The position numbers and the translations under genes were made by a program. This document shows positions 44,965 through 52,847 of a stretch of 64,000 nucleotides of DNA, piece by piece (the stretch's first letter is position 1; every line of letters begins with the position of its first letter). This stretch comes from Shiella aurantiaca (GTDB taxonomy: Bacteria; Bacteroidota; Bacteroidia; Cytophagales; Cyclobacteriaceae): positions 260,022 through 324,021 of the forward strand of contig JAUHJS010000002.1 of assembly GCA_030412945.1 (NCBI GenBank), given 5' to 3'. The notes under the pieces are model-generated. The model did no database searches. It was not told the DNA's origin and saw only the letters and a program-made list of their open reading frames with translations.

Positions 44965-46122
44965 ATGAAAGCTTTTTTGAGAATATCTTCTTCTTTATTG
45001 GTACTGTTGCTGGGTGCGCAAGCCACTATGGCTCAGCAAGTAATTTCCGGACAGGACACTAGTCGCAGGGTGATTACCACAGCCGTACCTTTTCTTATCA
45101 TCTCTCCGGATGCGCGCTCAGGTGCCTTGGGTGATGCCGGGGCGGCCTTATCGCCTGATGCCAATAGCGCCCACTGGAATCCGGCTAAAATGGCCTTTTT
45201 GAAAAAAGATTTCGGTGCGTCCATGTCGTATACGCCATGGTTGGGCAAGATTATCAACGATATGTCCATCACCTATTTGGCCGGATATTATAAACTCTCA
45301 CGCCAACAGACAATCGCTTTGGCTATGCGCTATTTCGATTTGGGCGATATCACCTTTACCCAAGACGGTACCGATCAGTTTAACTTTAACCCACGTGAGT
45401 TTTCATTAGATGCTACTTTCGCTCAGATGTTGAGCGATAAATTCTCCATAGGGGTAACGGGTAAATACGTGTATTCCAATATGGTGGGGAATTATACTAC
45501 CACCGCCAGCGATCCTAATCCGGGGAGCTCCATTGCAGCAGATATGGGCGTATATTATGCCTCTGATTTGATAGTAGGCGGAAGTAATTCTAATCTTGCC
45601 TTGGCAGCTGTGGTAAGCAACGTGGGTCAGAAGATTACTTACACCGATGAAAGCAGAAGAGAATTTATACCGGTGAACTTGCGTGTGGGTGGGGCTTATA
45701 CTACAGAGCTGGATCCGTATAATGCCATTACTGTATTGTTGGATTTCAACAAACTTATGGTGCCTACCTCTGCGGAGGACAGCCGTACTCAGCCTTTGCT
45801 GAGCGGTATGTTTGGCTCTTTTTCTGATGCGCCCGATGGTTTTTCGGAAGAGTTGAAAGAGATTACCGTTTCATTCGGTACGGAGTATTGGTACAATAAT
45901 ATTTTTGCCGCCCGTGCCGGATATTTCTACGAAGATTTTAGCAAAGGAAATCGCAAATACTTTACGGCCGGAGTTGGCTTTCGTTACCAAGTATTTGGGA
46001 TTGACTTTGCCTATTTGATTGCCCAAAAACAAAACAACCCCTTGGCGGAAACCCTTCGTTTTACGCTGCATTTCGACATGAACAAAGGAGAGGGCGGTCA
46101 GCCTTCGGTACCTATAGAATAG
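44965..46122 (+). CDS. porV: T9SS outer-membrane protein PorV (LptO)
   Basis: A 385-residue FadL-like beta-barrel that binds cargo at the SprA pore and delivers it to PorU. Signal peptide LLVLLLGAQATMAQQ, then the PorV hallmark: VPFLIISPDARSGALGDAGAALSPDANSAHWNPA. Barrel strands continue to the C-terminus. The start is ATG at 44965. The porU-porV order is the usual one in Bacteroidota. No separate promoter is evident in the 28-base gap, so both are probably on one transcript. Confidence 0.95.
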   Translation: MKAFLRISSSLLVLLLGAQATMAQQVISGQDTSRRVITTAVPFLIISPDARSGALGDAGAALSPDANSAHWNPAKMAFLKKDFGASMSYTPWLGKIINDMSITYLAGYYKLSRQQTIALAMRYFDLGDITFTQDGTDQFNFNPREFSLDATFAQMLSDKFSIGVTGKYVYSNMVGNYTTTASDPNPGSSIAADMGVYYASDLIVGGSNSNLALAAVVSNVGQKITYTDESRREFIPVNLRVGGAYTTELDPYNAITVLLDFNKLMVPTSAEDSRTQPLLSGMFGSFSDAPDGFSEELKEITVSFGTEYWYNNIFAARAGYFYEDFSKGNRKYFTAGVGFRYQVFGIDFAYLIAQKQNNPLAETLRFTLHFDMNKGEGGQPSVPIE

Positions 46123-46128
46123 TTTTGT

Positions 46129-47400
46129 ATGGCATTAGACAGAAGTCAGGCTCCTTTATCGGCTCCCGTAACCTCCATCGACCTGGTAAAGGCCGAAAGT
46201 TTTATTCTCACCAATGGTGTGCCTGTGCATGTAGTGCGTGTGGCGCATCAGCCTGTGGTGAAAATCGAGCTGATTTTAAAAGCCTGTAAGTGGAATGAGC
46301 CTCAAAACGGAGTTTCTTACTTCGCTTCTAAAATGCTTTCCGAGGGCACGCGCAAGCGTACCGCTGCACAAATTGCCGACTATATTGATGGCTTGGGTGC
46401 CTTCTTGGATATTAGTTCGGGTATCGACCAAAGTTCGGTTAGTATTTATTGCCTCACCAAGCACTTTCACCCCATGGTGGAACTGCTCTCTGAATTACTG
46501 TACGATTCGGTTTTTCCTCAGGCCGAGCTGGAAATCCAGAAAAATATTAAAACCCAAAGCCTGAAAGTAGATTTGGAGAAGAACAATGTAGTGGCTTCAA
46601 AAATCTTTCGGGAGAAACTCTTTGGTAAGAATCATCCCTATGGGCAAACCATAGCGGAAAAGGATATTCCGTCCATCAACTCGCCTTTGCTGCAGTATTA
46701 TCATCAGTTCAATATGCTTCCCGAAATCGAGCTGATACTAAGCGGTGATGTGCCCTCTGATTTGAAAAGCCTTCAAAAATGCTTTGGTTCTAAAAGCTCT
46801 ACACGGCCCACGCCTCCTATCCATATCATGCCCGATCCGCAAAAAGGGCAGTTTGTGGAAGAGCGAAAAGAGGCGGTGCAATCTTCGCTACGGATAGGCT
46901 GTCGCATGTTTACCAAGCGCCATCCCGATTACATCCCGATGATGATCGTGAACGAAATTTTGGGCGGCTACTTCGGTTCGCGTTTGATGAAAAATATCAG
47001 GGAAGAGAAAGGGTTTACCTATGGTATCAGTTCCAGCGTGGTAAGCCTCAAGCACCAAGGCTATTGGATTATCGGTACGGATGTGAAGAAAGAATATACC
47101 CAGCAGACTTTGGATGAAATCTACAAAGAACTTCATATCCTTTGTACGGTTCCGGTACCTGCCGATGAACTAGAAACAGTGCGTAACTATATGGCAGGCA
47201 GTCTTTTGGCCAGTATTAATACCCCTTTTGCTTTGGCTGATAAGTTTAAGGGCGTGTATTTTTATGGGCTGAACTATAAGTTTTATCAAGATTTCCTCAG
47301 TACACTTTATCAAATCACACCGGAGGATATCATGCGCTATTCACAGAAATACTTCGTACGCGAAAACCTTACCGAAGTGATAGTGGGCGGCATGGCCTAA
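46129..47400 (+). CDS. M16-family peptidase homologue without zinc site
   Basis: A 423-residue M16 (pitrilysin/processing-peptidase) fold protein. The N-terminal part (LTNGVPVHVVRVAHQPVVKIEL) is typical, but the expected HxxEH is YFASK (near residues 64-68), so it cannot bind zinc and is likely inactive. The C-terminal half keeps the Arg/Tyr pair found in M16 subunits (GSRLMKNIREEKGFTYGISSS). Such proteins are often the regulatory partner of an active M16 enzyme; no active one is in the window. There is no signal peptide. It begins only six bases after porV, so it may be part of that transcript. Confidence 0.9.
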   Translation: MALDRSQAPLSAPVTSIDLVKAESFILTNGVPVHVVRVAHQPVVKIELILKACKWNEPQNGVSYFASKMLSEGTRKRTAAQIADYIDGLGAFLDISSGIDQSSVSIYCLTKHFHPMVELLSELLYDSVFPQAELEIQKNIKTQSLKVDLEKNNVVASKIFREKLFGKNHPYGQTIAEKDIPSINSPLLQYYHQFNMLPEIELILSGDVPSDLKSLQKCFGSKSSTRPTPPIHIMPDPQKGQFVEERKEAVQSSLRIGCRMFTKRHPDYIPMMIVNEILGGYFGSRLMKNIREEKGFTYGISSSVVSLKHQGYWIIGTDVKKEYTQQTLDEIYKELHILCTVPVPADELETVRNYMAGSLLASINTPFALADKFKGVYFYGLNYKFYQDFLSTLYQITPEDIMRYSQKYFVRENLTEVIVGGMA

Positions 47401-47455
47401 ATCTCCGTTTTTTTCCCTTTTCTTTGCGGTCTTTTGTATCTTGGTCGCTTTACGT

Positions 47456-47935
47456 ATGGCTATGGAAGAACAAAAGAAATATACCTTTGAAGCACCTCTG
47501 ATTGGCTCTGAAAGCGGAGGCGTGTATGTGAACTTTCCGTATGATGTAGAGAAGGAGTTCGGTAAAAAGGGGCAAATCAAAATTCAAGCAAGTATAGATG
47601 GTGTTCCGTATCGGGGATCACTGGCCAATATGGGCACTGGTAGCCACATACTTATTGTGTTAAAGTCTATCCGTGAAAAAATTAAGAAGAAGTTTGGGGA
47701 TACTGTATCGGTTGTACTTTGGCAAGATACCGAAGAGCGTGTAGTGATAGTACCTGAGGATGTACAAGAAAAGCTTGACGCGCATCCTGCTGAGCGTGCG
47801 TTTTTTGAAAGTTTATCCTATACGCACAAAAAAGAATATGTACACTGGATAGAAGAGGCGAAAAAAGAGGAAACCAGACTGCGCAGGCTCGATAAAATGA
47901 TAGAGATGCTAAGCGATAAGAAGAAGGGAATTTGA
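47456..47935 (+). CDS. DUF1905/YdeI-like (OmpD-associated) protein
   Basis: A soluble protein of about 159 residues. The N-terminal ~95 residues match DUF1905 (GGVYVNFPYDVEKEFGKKGQIKIQASIDG..YRGSL, then VLKSIREKIKKKFGDTVSVVL). The C-terminal part is of the YdeI/OmpD-associated type (HPAERAFFESLSYTHKKEYVHWIEEAKKEETR). Function unknown. The frame opens with TTG at 47441; ATG at 47456 or 47462 is more likely, because TATCTTGG at 47437-47444 may be the promoter box. Confidence 0.85.
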   Translation: MAMEEQKKYTFEAPLIGSESGGVYVNFPYDVEKEFGKKGQIKIQASIDGVPYRGSLANMGTGSHILIVLKSIREKIKKKFGDTVSVVLWQDTEERVVIVPEDVQEKLDAHPAERAFFESLSYTHKKEYVHWIEEAKKEETRLRRLDKMIEMLSDKKKGI

Positions 47936-47966
47936 ACATTTTTAAGAGCGGTTATGTTGTATTACT

Positions 47967-48467
47967 ATGGAAACTAATCATACAACACTACAAAACATGA
48001 AAAACCAAGTTGGGCTTGATCAAGAAAAAAGTAACCGCTTGGCGGAGAAATTGAATTTGCTATTGGCCGATTACATGATGTTTTACATCAATGTGCGCGG
48101 CTATCATTGGAACATCAAAGGCGATAAGTTTTTTGAGCTCCATGTGAAGTTTGAGGAATTGTACACCAATCTGATTTTGAAGGTTGATGAAATTGCCGAG
48201 CGGATTGTGACCTTGGGCGTTACCCCTAAGCATTCTTATTCCGATTATATCCGTTCCTCCGATTTGGGAGAAGAACTCAATGTGAGTGATGGGGTGCAAG
48301 CGGTAAAGAATATTCTGAGTTCTTACCAACTTTTACTAACTAAGCAGCGCGAAATACTGGCCCTGGCAGCGGATGCAGACGATGAAGGTACCAATGCCCT
48401 CATGAGCGATTATATCCGTGAGCAAGAAAAGCTGGTATGGATGTACAGCTCCTTTATGGGGAAATAA
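47967..48467 (+). CDS. dps: Dps-family ferritin-like DNA-binding protein
   Basis: Forms a hollow 12-mer that oxidises and stores iron with peroxide and protects DNA. The 166-residue protein keeps the inter-subunit ferroxidase ligands with exact spacing: His47 (GYHWNIKG), His59 (ELHVKFEE), Asp74 and Glu78 (KVDEIAERI). The N-terminus is short and polar. A near-consensus promoter (TTTG at 47931-47934, 18 bases, TATGTTGT at 47953-47960) would leave a leader of only a few bases. A structured intergenic region follows the stop. Confidence 0.95.
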   Translation: METNHTTLQNMKNQVGLDQEKSNRLAEKLNLLLADYMMFYINVRGYHWNIKGDKFFELHVKFEELYTNLILKVDEIAERIVTLGVTPKHSYSDYIRSSDLGEELNVSDGVQAVKNILSSYQLLLTKQREILALAADADDEGTNALMSDYIREQEKLVWMYSSFMGK

Positions 48468-48485
48468 ATACCTCCTTAGAGGTAT
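48468..48485. repeat. Perfect hairpin directly after the dps stop
   Basis: ATACCTC (48468-48474), CTTA loop, GAGGTAT (48479-48485). The stem begins at the base after the stop codon. No T-run follows, so it is more likely a 3'-end-stabilising hairpin or a protein site than a terminator. Confidence 0.7.
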
Positions 48486-48519
48486 GGCGTAAATCGCTGA
48501 AAACAAGTTACTTTATTAA

Positions 48520-48611
48520 GTGCAGAATGGATAGGTTTTTTATGGGCAATAGGTATTCTGTTTAAAACCGATTTATAGTTTGTGGTTAGCTTCCATTCTG
48601 CACATTTTTTT
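48520..48611 (+). ncRNA. Long-loop inverted repeat with T-run: candidate structured RNA or terminator
   Basis: GTGCAGAATGG (48520-48530) and CCATTCTGCAC (48593-48603) are perfect 11-base complements, followed by an A and seven T's. Inside the 62-base loop, GGTTTT (from 48534) and AAAACC can form a second stem. The outer stem plus T-run would end plus-strand transcription. The long loop suggests a small structured RNA, a dps 3'-UTR element or a short non-coding repeat. It lies between convergent genes (dps, and the AlbA_2 gene ending at 48614). Which of these it is cannot be decided here. Confidence 0.4.
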
Positions 48612-48613
48612 CT

Positions 48614-49276
48614 TCACTCTTTAGCCACGTACCAATCTTCTTTATCGTCCGGATGTATACGGAGCACATTGGTGAGCACCAAAAGTACGAGTGTACGCGA
48701 AGCCACGGCCGAAGGGATGCCGGCAATCTTGCAAAAAGTACTTTTCGTGATAGATCCATGTAAAGCCAAATGCTGCATGAGCTTGGCTTCTTTCTCCCCA
48801 AATTGAAAGCGCAGTTCCTTATTTTTCTTGCTGTGTTTCAATATCTCCCGCATCTCTTTACTGGCCTGTATGCTTTTGTCGTTTACACGCACATAGGCTT
48901 TTCCTGGAAGCATCTCGGGGTTTTCAATTACCATGTGGGGTTTCTGAAGGCTTTCCTCAATTAAGAAAACCACCACACCTTTTTTTTCAGAGAGGGATAT
49001 CAGGTGACTAGTGAAGTGGATGGGTGGATGGCAATACCGTTTGATGGCCTCTTCCAGCGCATATTGTTCCTCTTCGGCATAGCGCAGACCGGAAACCGTG
49101 CGGTCATCATCTACCCCAATAATGATTTTTCCGCCTTGTGAATTGGCAAAGGCTACCACCTCGCGCACCACTTTTTCGGGATGCGCGATTTTCTTTTTAA
49201 ACTCCAGGGTTTGGTGTTCGCCTTTTTTTACCCATTCGTTTATTTCTTTGAGCGATATCTCATAGGTCGTCTTCAT
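48614..49276 (-). CDS. AlbA_2 (Schlafen AAA_4-like) domain protein with winged-helix tail
   Basis: A 220-residue protein starting at the ATG at 49276, inside the end of the AAA gene (17-base overlap). The frame runs further up, but those residues have no family resemblance. The N-terminal ~130 residues match the AlbA_2 nucleic-acid-binding domain: ETLEFK-like HQTLEFKKKI, AFANSQGGKIIIGVDDD, and KAYVRVNDKS. The C-terminal ~55 residues look like a winged helix (ITKSTFCKIAGIPSAVASRTL). It is the last gene of the VWA-AAA-AlbA_2 operon. A regulatory or nucleic-acid-binding role is inferred; no partner is known. Confidence 0.82.
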   Translation of the reverse strand: MKTTYEISLKEINEWVKKGEHQTLEFKKKIAHPEKVVREVVAFANSQGGKIIIGVDDDRTVSGLRYAEEEQYALEEAIKRYCHPPIHFTSHLISLSEKKGVVVFLIEESLQKPHMVIENPEMLPGKAYVRVNDKSIQASKEMREILKHSKKNKELRFQFGEKEAKLMQHLALHGSITKSTFCKIAGIPSAVASRTLVLLVLTNVLRIHPDDKEDWYVAKE

Positions 49277-50750
49277 CCTCCTCTTTGTCGGGGCTGGGCA
49301 TGGTAAACATACCACTCAGCAAATCTTTAAACTGAAGACCGGATACCAAGGTTTTTTTGCTCAGCTGGCTGTATTCGGCTAGTCCATGCAGGGCAAACTC
49401 CATCATAAAATACTTTTCGTCCAAGGTGAGTTGGGCGTGGTATTGCTTAATGAGTTCTTTTAATCCGGGCACGGAATCCAAGGCTTTTTGGTAGTCTTGC
49501 TTGCTGGCATCATTCAAGATATCCACTGTATTGCCTTCGCCAAACCAGTTGACAATGGCTTTATAAGGATTCTCGTTTTTAAGCTTTCTTAGCTCTTCCG
49601 GATTGGGGAAATACAGTACAAACTGACTGCGGATGGCTTTGCCAATGAGGTTGGCCGCCACTATGCCCGGGCCTTCTTGTTCGCCTTCGTAAACCAATTC
49701 CACCTTTCCTGTGATGGCGGGCAACACGCCCACAAAATCGCTGATGCGTAGAAGGGTGTTTTTCTCTTTGTTAATCAATACGCGTCTCTCGGCTGCGCTC
49801 ACCAAGCTTTCGTAGGCCGAGATGGTCAAGCGGGCCGAAACCCCACTTTTGGCATCCACATATTCGCTATTGCGGGCCTCTATGGCAATTTGCTCAATTA
49901 AGTCTTTGGCCATTTCATGCACCTGAATCGCTTCTTGCTGGGCGGGTTTGATTTTCGCTTCCTGACTGGTGATTTTCTTACCGATTTCGATAGAGCGCGG
50001 ATAGTGGGTAATAATCTGGCTGTCGATACGGTCTTTCAGTGGCGTAACGATACTTCCCCGATTAGTATAATCTTCCGGATTGGCCGTAAACACAAACTGA
50101 ATATCTAGCGGAAGGCGCAACTTAAACCCACGGATTTGAATGTCGCCTTCTTGCAAGATATTGAACAAGGCTACTTGAATGCGCGCTTGTAAATCGGGCA
50201 ATTCATTGATAACGAATATGCTACGGTGCGAACGCGGAATAAGCCCGTAGTGGATCACGCGCTCATCGGAATAAGGAAGTTTAAGGGCCGCAGCTTTTAT
50301 AGGGTCTACATCGCCAATCAAATCGGCCACTGATACATCGGGTGTAGCCAACTTTTCAGTATAGCGGGCTGAGCGGTGCAGCCATTCTATGGGCGTGTTG
50401 TCTCCTTTTTCTTCTAGTATTTGTTGCGCCCATTTGCTGAGCGGCTGCATAGGGTCCTCATTCAGTTCGGAGCCAGCAATGATGGGAATATACTCGTCCA
50501 TTAAATCTACCATGGTGCGGGCAATGCGGGTTTTTGCTTGTCCTCTGAGCCCCAATAAATTGATATTGTGGCGTGAGAGAATTGCCCGTTCGATATCTGG
50601 GATTACCGTATCTTCATAGCCCCAAATGCCAGAAAAAACACTTTTCTTGGCCTGAAGATGGGCGATAAGGTTGTCGCGGAGTTCTTCTTTGATGGACTTG
50701 GGCTGATAGCCCGATTTTTTGAGTTCTCCGAGGGTTTTACTTTGCATCAT
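49260..50750 (-). CDS. AAA+ ATPase of the magnesium chelatase/MoxR group
   Basis: A 496-residue cytoplasmic ATPase. The P-loop reads GLRGQAKTR (Lys73), with Ala in place of the usual last Gly. The Walker B strand is IFVINELPDL (Glu184, with Asn where Asp is usual) and sensor 1 is FTANPEDYTNRG (Asn225). The domain layout is like ChlI/BchI or MoxR ATPases. The C-terminal ~120 residues are a helical region ending in an acidic tail. It lies 40 bases after a VWA gene, the normal partner of such ATPases. No porphyrin or cobalamin genes are near, so a metal chelatase role is unlikely; a remodelling pair of unknown target is more probable. Confidence 0.88.
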   Translation of the reverse strand: MMQSKTLGELKKSGYQPKSIKEELRDNLIAHLQAKKSVFSGIWGYEDTVIPDIERAILSRHNINLLGLRGQAKTRIARTMVDLMDEYIPIIAGSELNEDPMQPLSKWAQQILEEKGDNTPIEWLHRSARYTEKLATPDVSVADLIGDVDPIKAAALKLPYSDERVIHYGLIPRSHRSIFVINELPDLQARIQVALFNILQEGDIQIRGFKLRLPLDIQFVFTANPEDYTNRGSIVTPLKDRIDSQIITHYPRSIEIGKKITSQEAKIKPAQQEAIQVHEMAKDLIEQIAIEARNSEYVDAKSGVSARLTISAYESLVSAAERRVLINKEKNTLLRISDFVGVLPAITGKVELVYEGEQEGPGIVAANLIGKAIRSQFVLYFPNPEELRKLKNENPYKAIVNWFGEGNTVDILNDASKQDYQKALDSVPGLKELIKQYHAQLTLDEKYFMMEFALHGLAEYSQLSKKTLVSGLQFKDLLSGMFTMPSPDKEEDEDDL

Positions 50751-50790
50751 AGATTCGTTGAATTAGAAAGGAAAGCCATAGTCTGGCCTT

Positions 50791-51888
50791 TCAAATATTT
50801 TTTCTGCGGTTCTTTTTATAATCTTCAAATACCAAATGACCCAGCCCTTGCAAGCTGCTGTAATAGGCATTGCCATTGTTTACCTGCGTAAATTCTTTTA
50901 CAAATTGCTGCAAATAAGGGTCGCTGGCTATCATAAATGTAGTGATGGGTACATTGAGCTTGCGGCATTGGGCGGCCAAGTTGAGTGTACGGTTCAAGAT
51001 TTTACTATCCAGCCCAAAGCTGTTTTTGTAATAATGTATCCCTTCTTTCAGGCAAGTGGGCTTGCCATCGGTAATCATGAAAATTTGCTTATTCTTAGTT
51101 TTTCGCCTTCTGAGTAAGTCCATGGCCAGTTCCAGCCCGGCTACGGTATTGGTATGATAAGGCCCTACTTGCAGGTAGGGCAAGTCTTTGATTTGAATTT
51201 GCCAGGCATCGTTCCCGAATACCAAAATATCAAGCGTGTCTTTGGGGTATTTTTTGGTGATCAACTCGGCCAGGGCCATAGCCACTTTCTTGGCGGGCGT
51301 GATGCGGTCTTCCCCATATAAAATCATGGAATGGGAAATATCAATCATCAGCACGGTGCTGGTTTGGGTTTTGTGTTCGGTATCCCGAATTTCCAAATCG
51401 CCCTCGGTAAGGGTGAAATCGCCCAAGCCATGGTTTACCTGCGCATTGCGGATGGAGTCCGTCATATCGATATGGCTGAGGTTATCGCCAAATCGGTACT
51501 CGCGCACATCGGGGGCTATTTCATCGCCTTGTCCTTGTTGAGGGGTGCTATGGTGGCCTTTTCCTCCTTTTTTGAGCTTGCCAAAGATTTCCTCCAAGGC
51601 ACTTTTGCGCATGGCCTGCTCAGTTTTGGGCGTAATCCGGATTTCGCCTTTGGGGCTGTCTTCTGTCAAGAAACCCTTGCTTTTGAGGTCATTGATAAAA
51701 TCACCAATGCCATAGCGCCCATTGGTAATGTTGTGTTGCCTATCGAGCTCGGTAAGCCATTGCAAGGCTTCGCCCGCATTGCCCGCGGTGATAAGGAGCA
51801 GTTGCTGGAATATCTTATTGAGATAATCGAAATCGCTTTTTCCCTGCGCTTTTTCCGGTATGTATTGGGTGAAACGGTAACCTAGCAT
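50791..51888 (-). CDS. VWA-domain protein partnered with the AAA+ ATPase
   Basis: A 365-residue soluble protein. The N-terminal ~130 residues are helical and unfamiliar. The VWA domain (about 175-350) has an intact MIDAS: Asp183-x-Ser185-x-Ser187 in DISHSM and the Asp of MITDGKPT. Paired MoxR/ChlI-type ATPase and VWA proteins usually act as chaperones or insertases that mature another protein. It is the first gene of a three-gene operon. The start is ATG at 51888. Confidence 0.87.
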   Translation of the reverse strand: MLGYRFTQYIPEKAQGKSDFDYLNKIFQQLLLITAGNAGEALQWLTELDRQHNITNGRYGIGDFINDLKSKGFLTEDSPKGEIRITPKTEQAMRKSALEEIFGKLKKGGKGHHSTPQQGQGDEIAPDVREYRFGDNLSHIDMTDSIRNAQVNHGLGDFTLTEGDLEIRDTEHKTQTSTVLMIDISHSMILYGEDRITPAKKVAMALAELITKKYPKDTLDILVFGNDAWQIQIKDLPYLQVGPYHTNTVAGLELAMDLLRRRKTKNKQIFMITDGKPTCLKEGIHYYKNSFGLDSKILNRTLNLAAQCRKLNVPITTFMIASDPYLQQFVKEFTQVNNGNAYYSSLQGLGHLVFEDYKKNRRKNI

Positions 51889-51993
51889 AAGGGCATAACC
51901 TGATTTAGAAGTACAATGTTTTGGGTGAGAAACCCGTAGTATGAAATCGAAATAAGGTAATAAAAATTCCCTTGGGAGAGTAGAAATTCCTCC

Positions 51994-52722
51994 TTAATGG
52001 TGGTCTACCGAAAGGGTGAGCGATTTGATGCCGGGCTGGGTGTGATCTTCGTACACCATGCTCACCTTGTTGGCTTTAAGCTCAATGGAGGTGGTGGAAA
52101 CCGTCTGCAAGCCTTTGTCGCGCTTCATCAGAAAGCTATTGGCAGGGTCTTGTGGGTCTTTTTGTGTTTGGAAATCACGGATAGCAAATACATCGGGACT
52201 TGGATTTTTCTTGAGCCAATCCTGAAATATCGCTTCGCGTTTTTCTTGCACCTCTTTGGTATATAGGGTAGACGATGACCAAATGTAGGGCTTGTCGGTG
52301 TCCTTCATGGTGATGTATTTATTGGCTCCGTCCCAGCGGAATTCAATAAATTTTCTCACTCCTTCTTTATATATCATCAGTAAGGTGAAGGGTTCAATAC
52401 CTTGAAAATCAAAGTTTTTGATAAATTCTTCCGGGCGAATACATTCTATGGCCTCCATCAACATAAGTCCACGACTCATGCGGTAAGGTGGCTCATGCTT
52501 ATGTTTTTCAAAAGCACCATTGAGCAGGCACATGACCACATTGGTGTCGGAGGCCGCTACCCAGGTACCGCCTGCGGCTCCATCTTTAGGATAGATGATA
52601 TTTTTATCGTGAAAGCTCTTGCTGTAAGGGAAATCAGCCGGTTTGCGCAAAGTAGTTTCATCCCTATTACTGGTAAGGATAAAATGGTCAGGTCCAAATG
52701 GAAGATAGGTTACTGTACACAT
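51994..52722 (-). CDS. NRDE (TANGO2-like) family protein
   Basis: A 242-residue protein starting at the ATG at 52722, so that Cys2 (MCTVTYLP) becomes the N-terminal residue, as conserved in this family. The frame extends further up but does not fit. The SNRDE motif is present (ILTSNRDETTLRKPA), then GGTWVAASDTNVVMCLLNGA. TANGO2 relatives are linked to heme or lipid handling in eukaryotes; the bacterial role is unclear. It stands alone, downstream of bshA. Confidence 0.85.
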   Translation of the reverse strand: MCTVTYLPFGPDHFILTSNRDETTLRKPADFPYSKSFHDKNIIYPKDGAAGGTWVAASDTNVVMCLLNGAFEKHKHEPPYRMSRGLMLMEAIECIRPEEFIKNFDFQGIEPFTLLMIYKEGVRKFIEFRWDGANKYITMKDTDKPYIWSSSTLYTKEVQEKREAIFQDWLKKNPSPDVFAIRDFQTQKDPQDPANSFLMKRDKGLQTVSTTSIELKANKVSMVYEDHTQPGIKSLTLSVDHH

Positions 52723-52740
52723 AGGGGGACGCGCGCGCGA

Positions 52741-52757
52741 TGGCTTCTTATAAGCCA
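52741..52757. repeat. Inverted repeat in the NRDE gene leader
   Basis: TGGCTT (52741-52746) and AAGCCA (52752-52757) with a 5-base spacer, next to an unusual run of alternating CG (52730-52739). It lies 18 bases upstream of the NRDE start on the minus strand. It could be an operator or a leader hairpin. Confidence 0.35.
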
Positions 52758-52847
52758 AGTCTCATAAAAATAATTGAATTCTTTTATTAAGAAAAAAAAG
52801 CACCCAATTATATCATATTTCCACCAAATAAACAGCACTTGCCGAAC

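Noticed and set aside
48614-49276. Defence gene (Schlafen-like)
   Set aside because: The AlbA_2 domain occurs in many housekeeping regulators, and there is no toxin, nuclease or other defence gene around it.
49260-51888. Magnesium or cobalt chelatase for tetrapyrrole synthesis
   Set aside because: The ATPase and VWA protein resemble chelatase subunits, but the large catalytic subunit and all tetrapyrrole genes are missing nearby.
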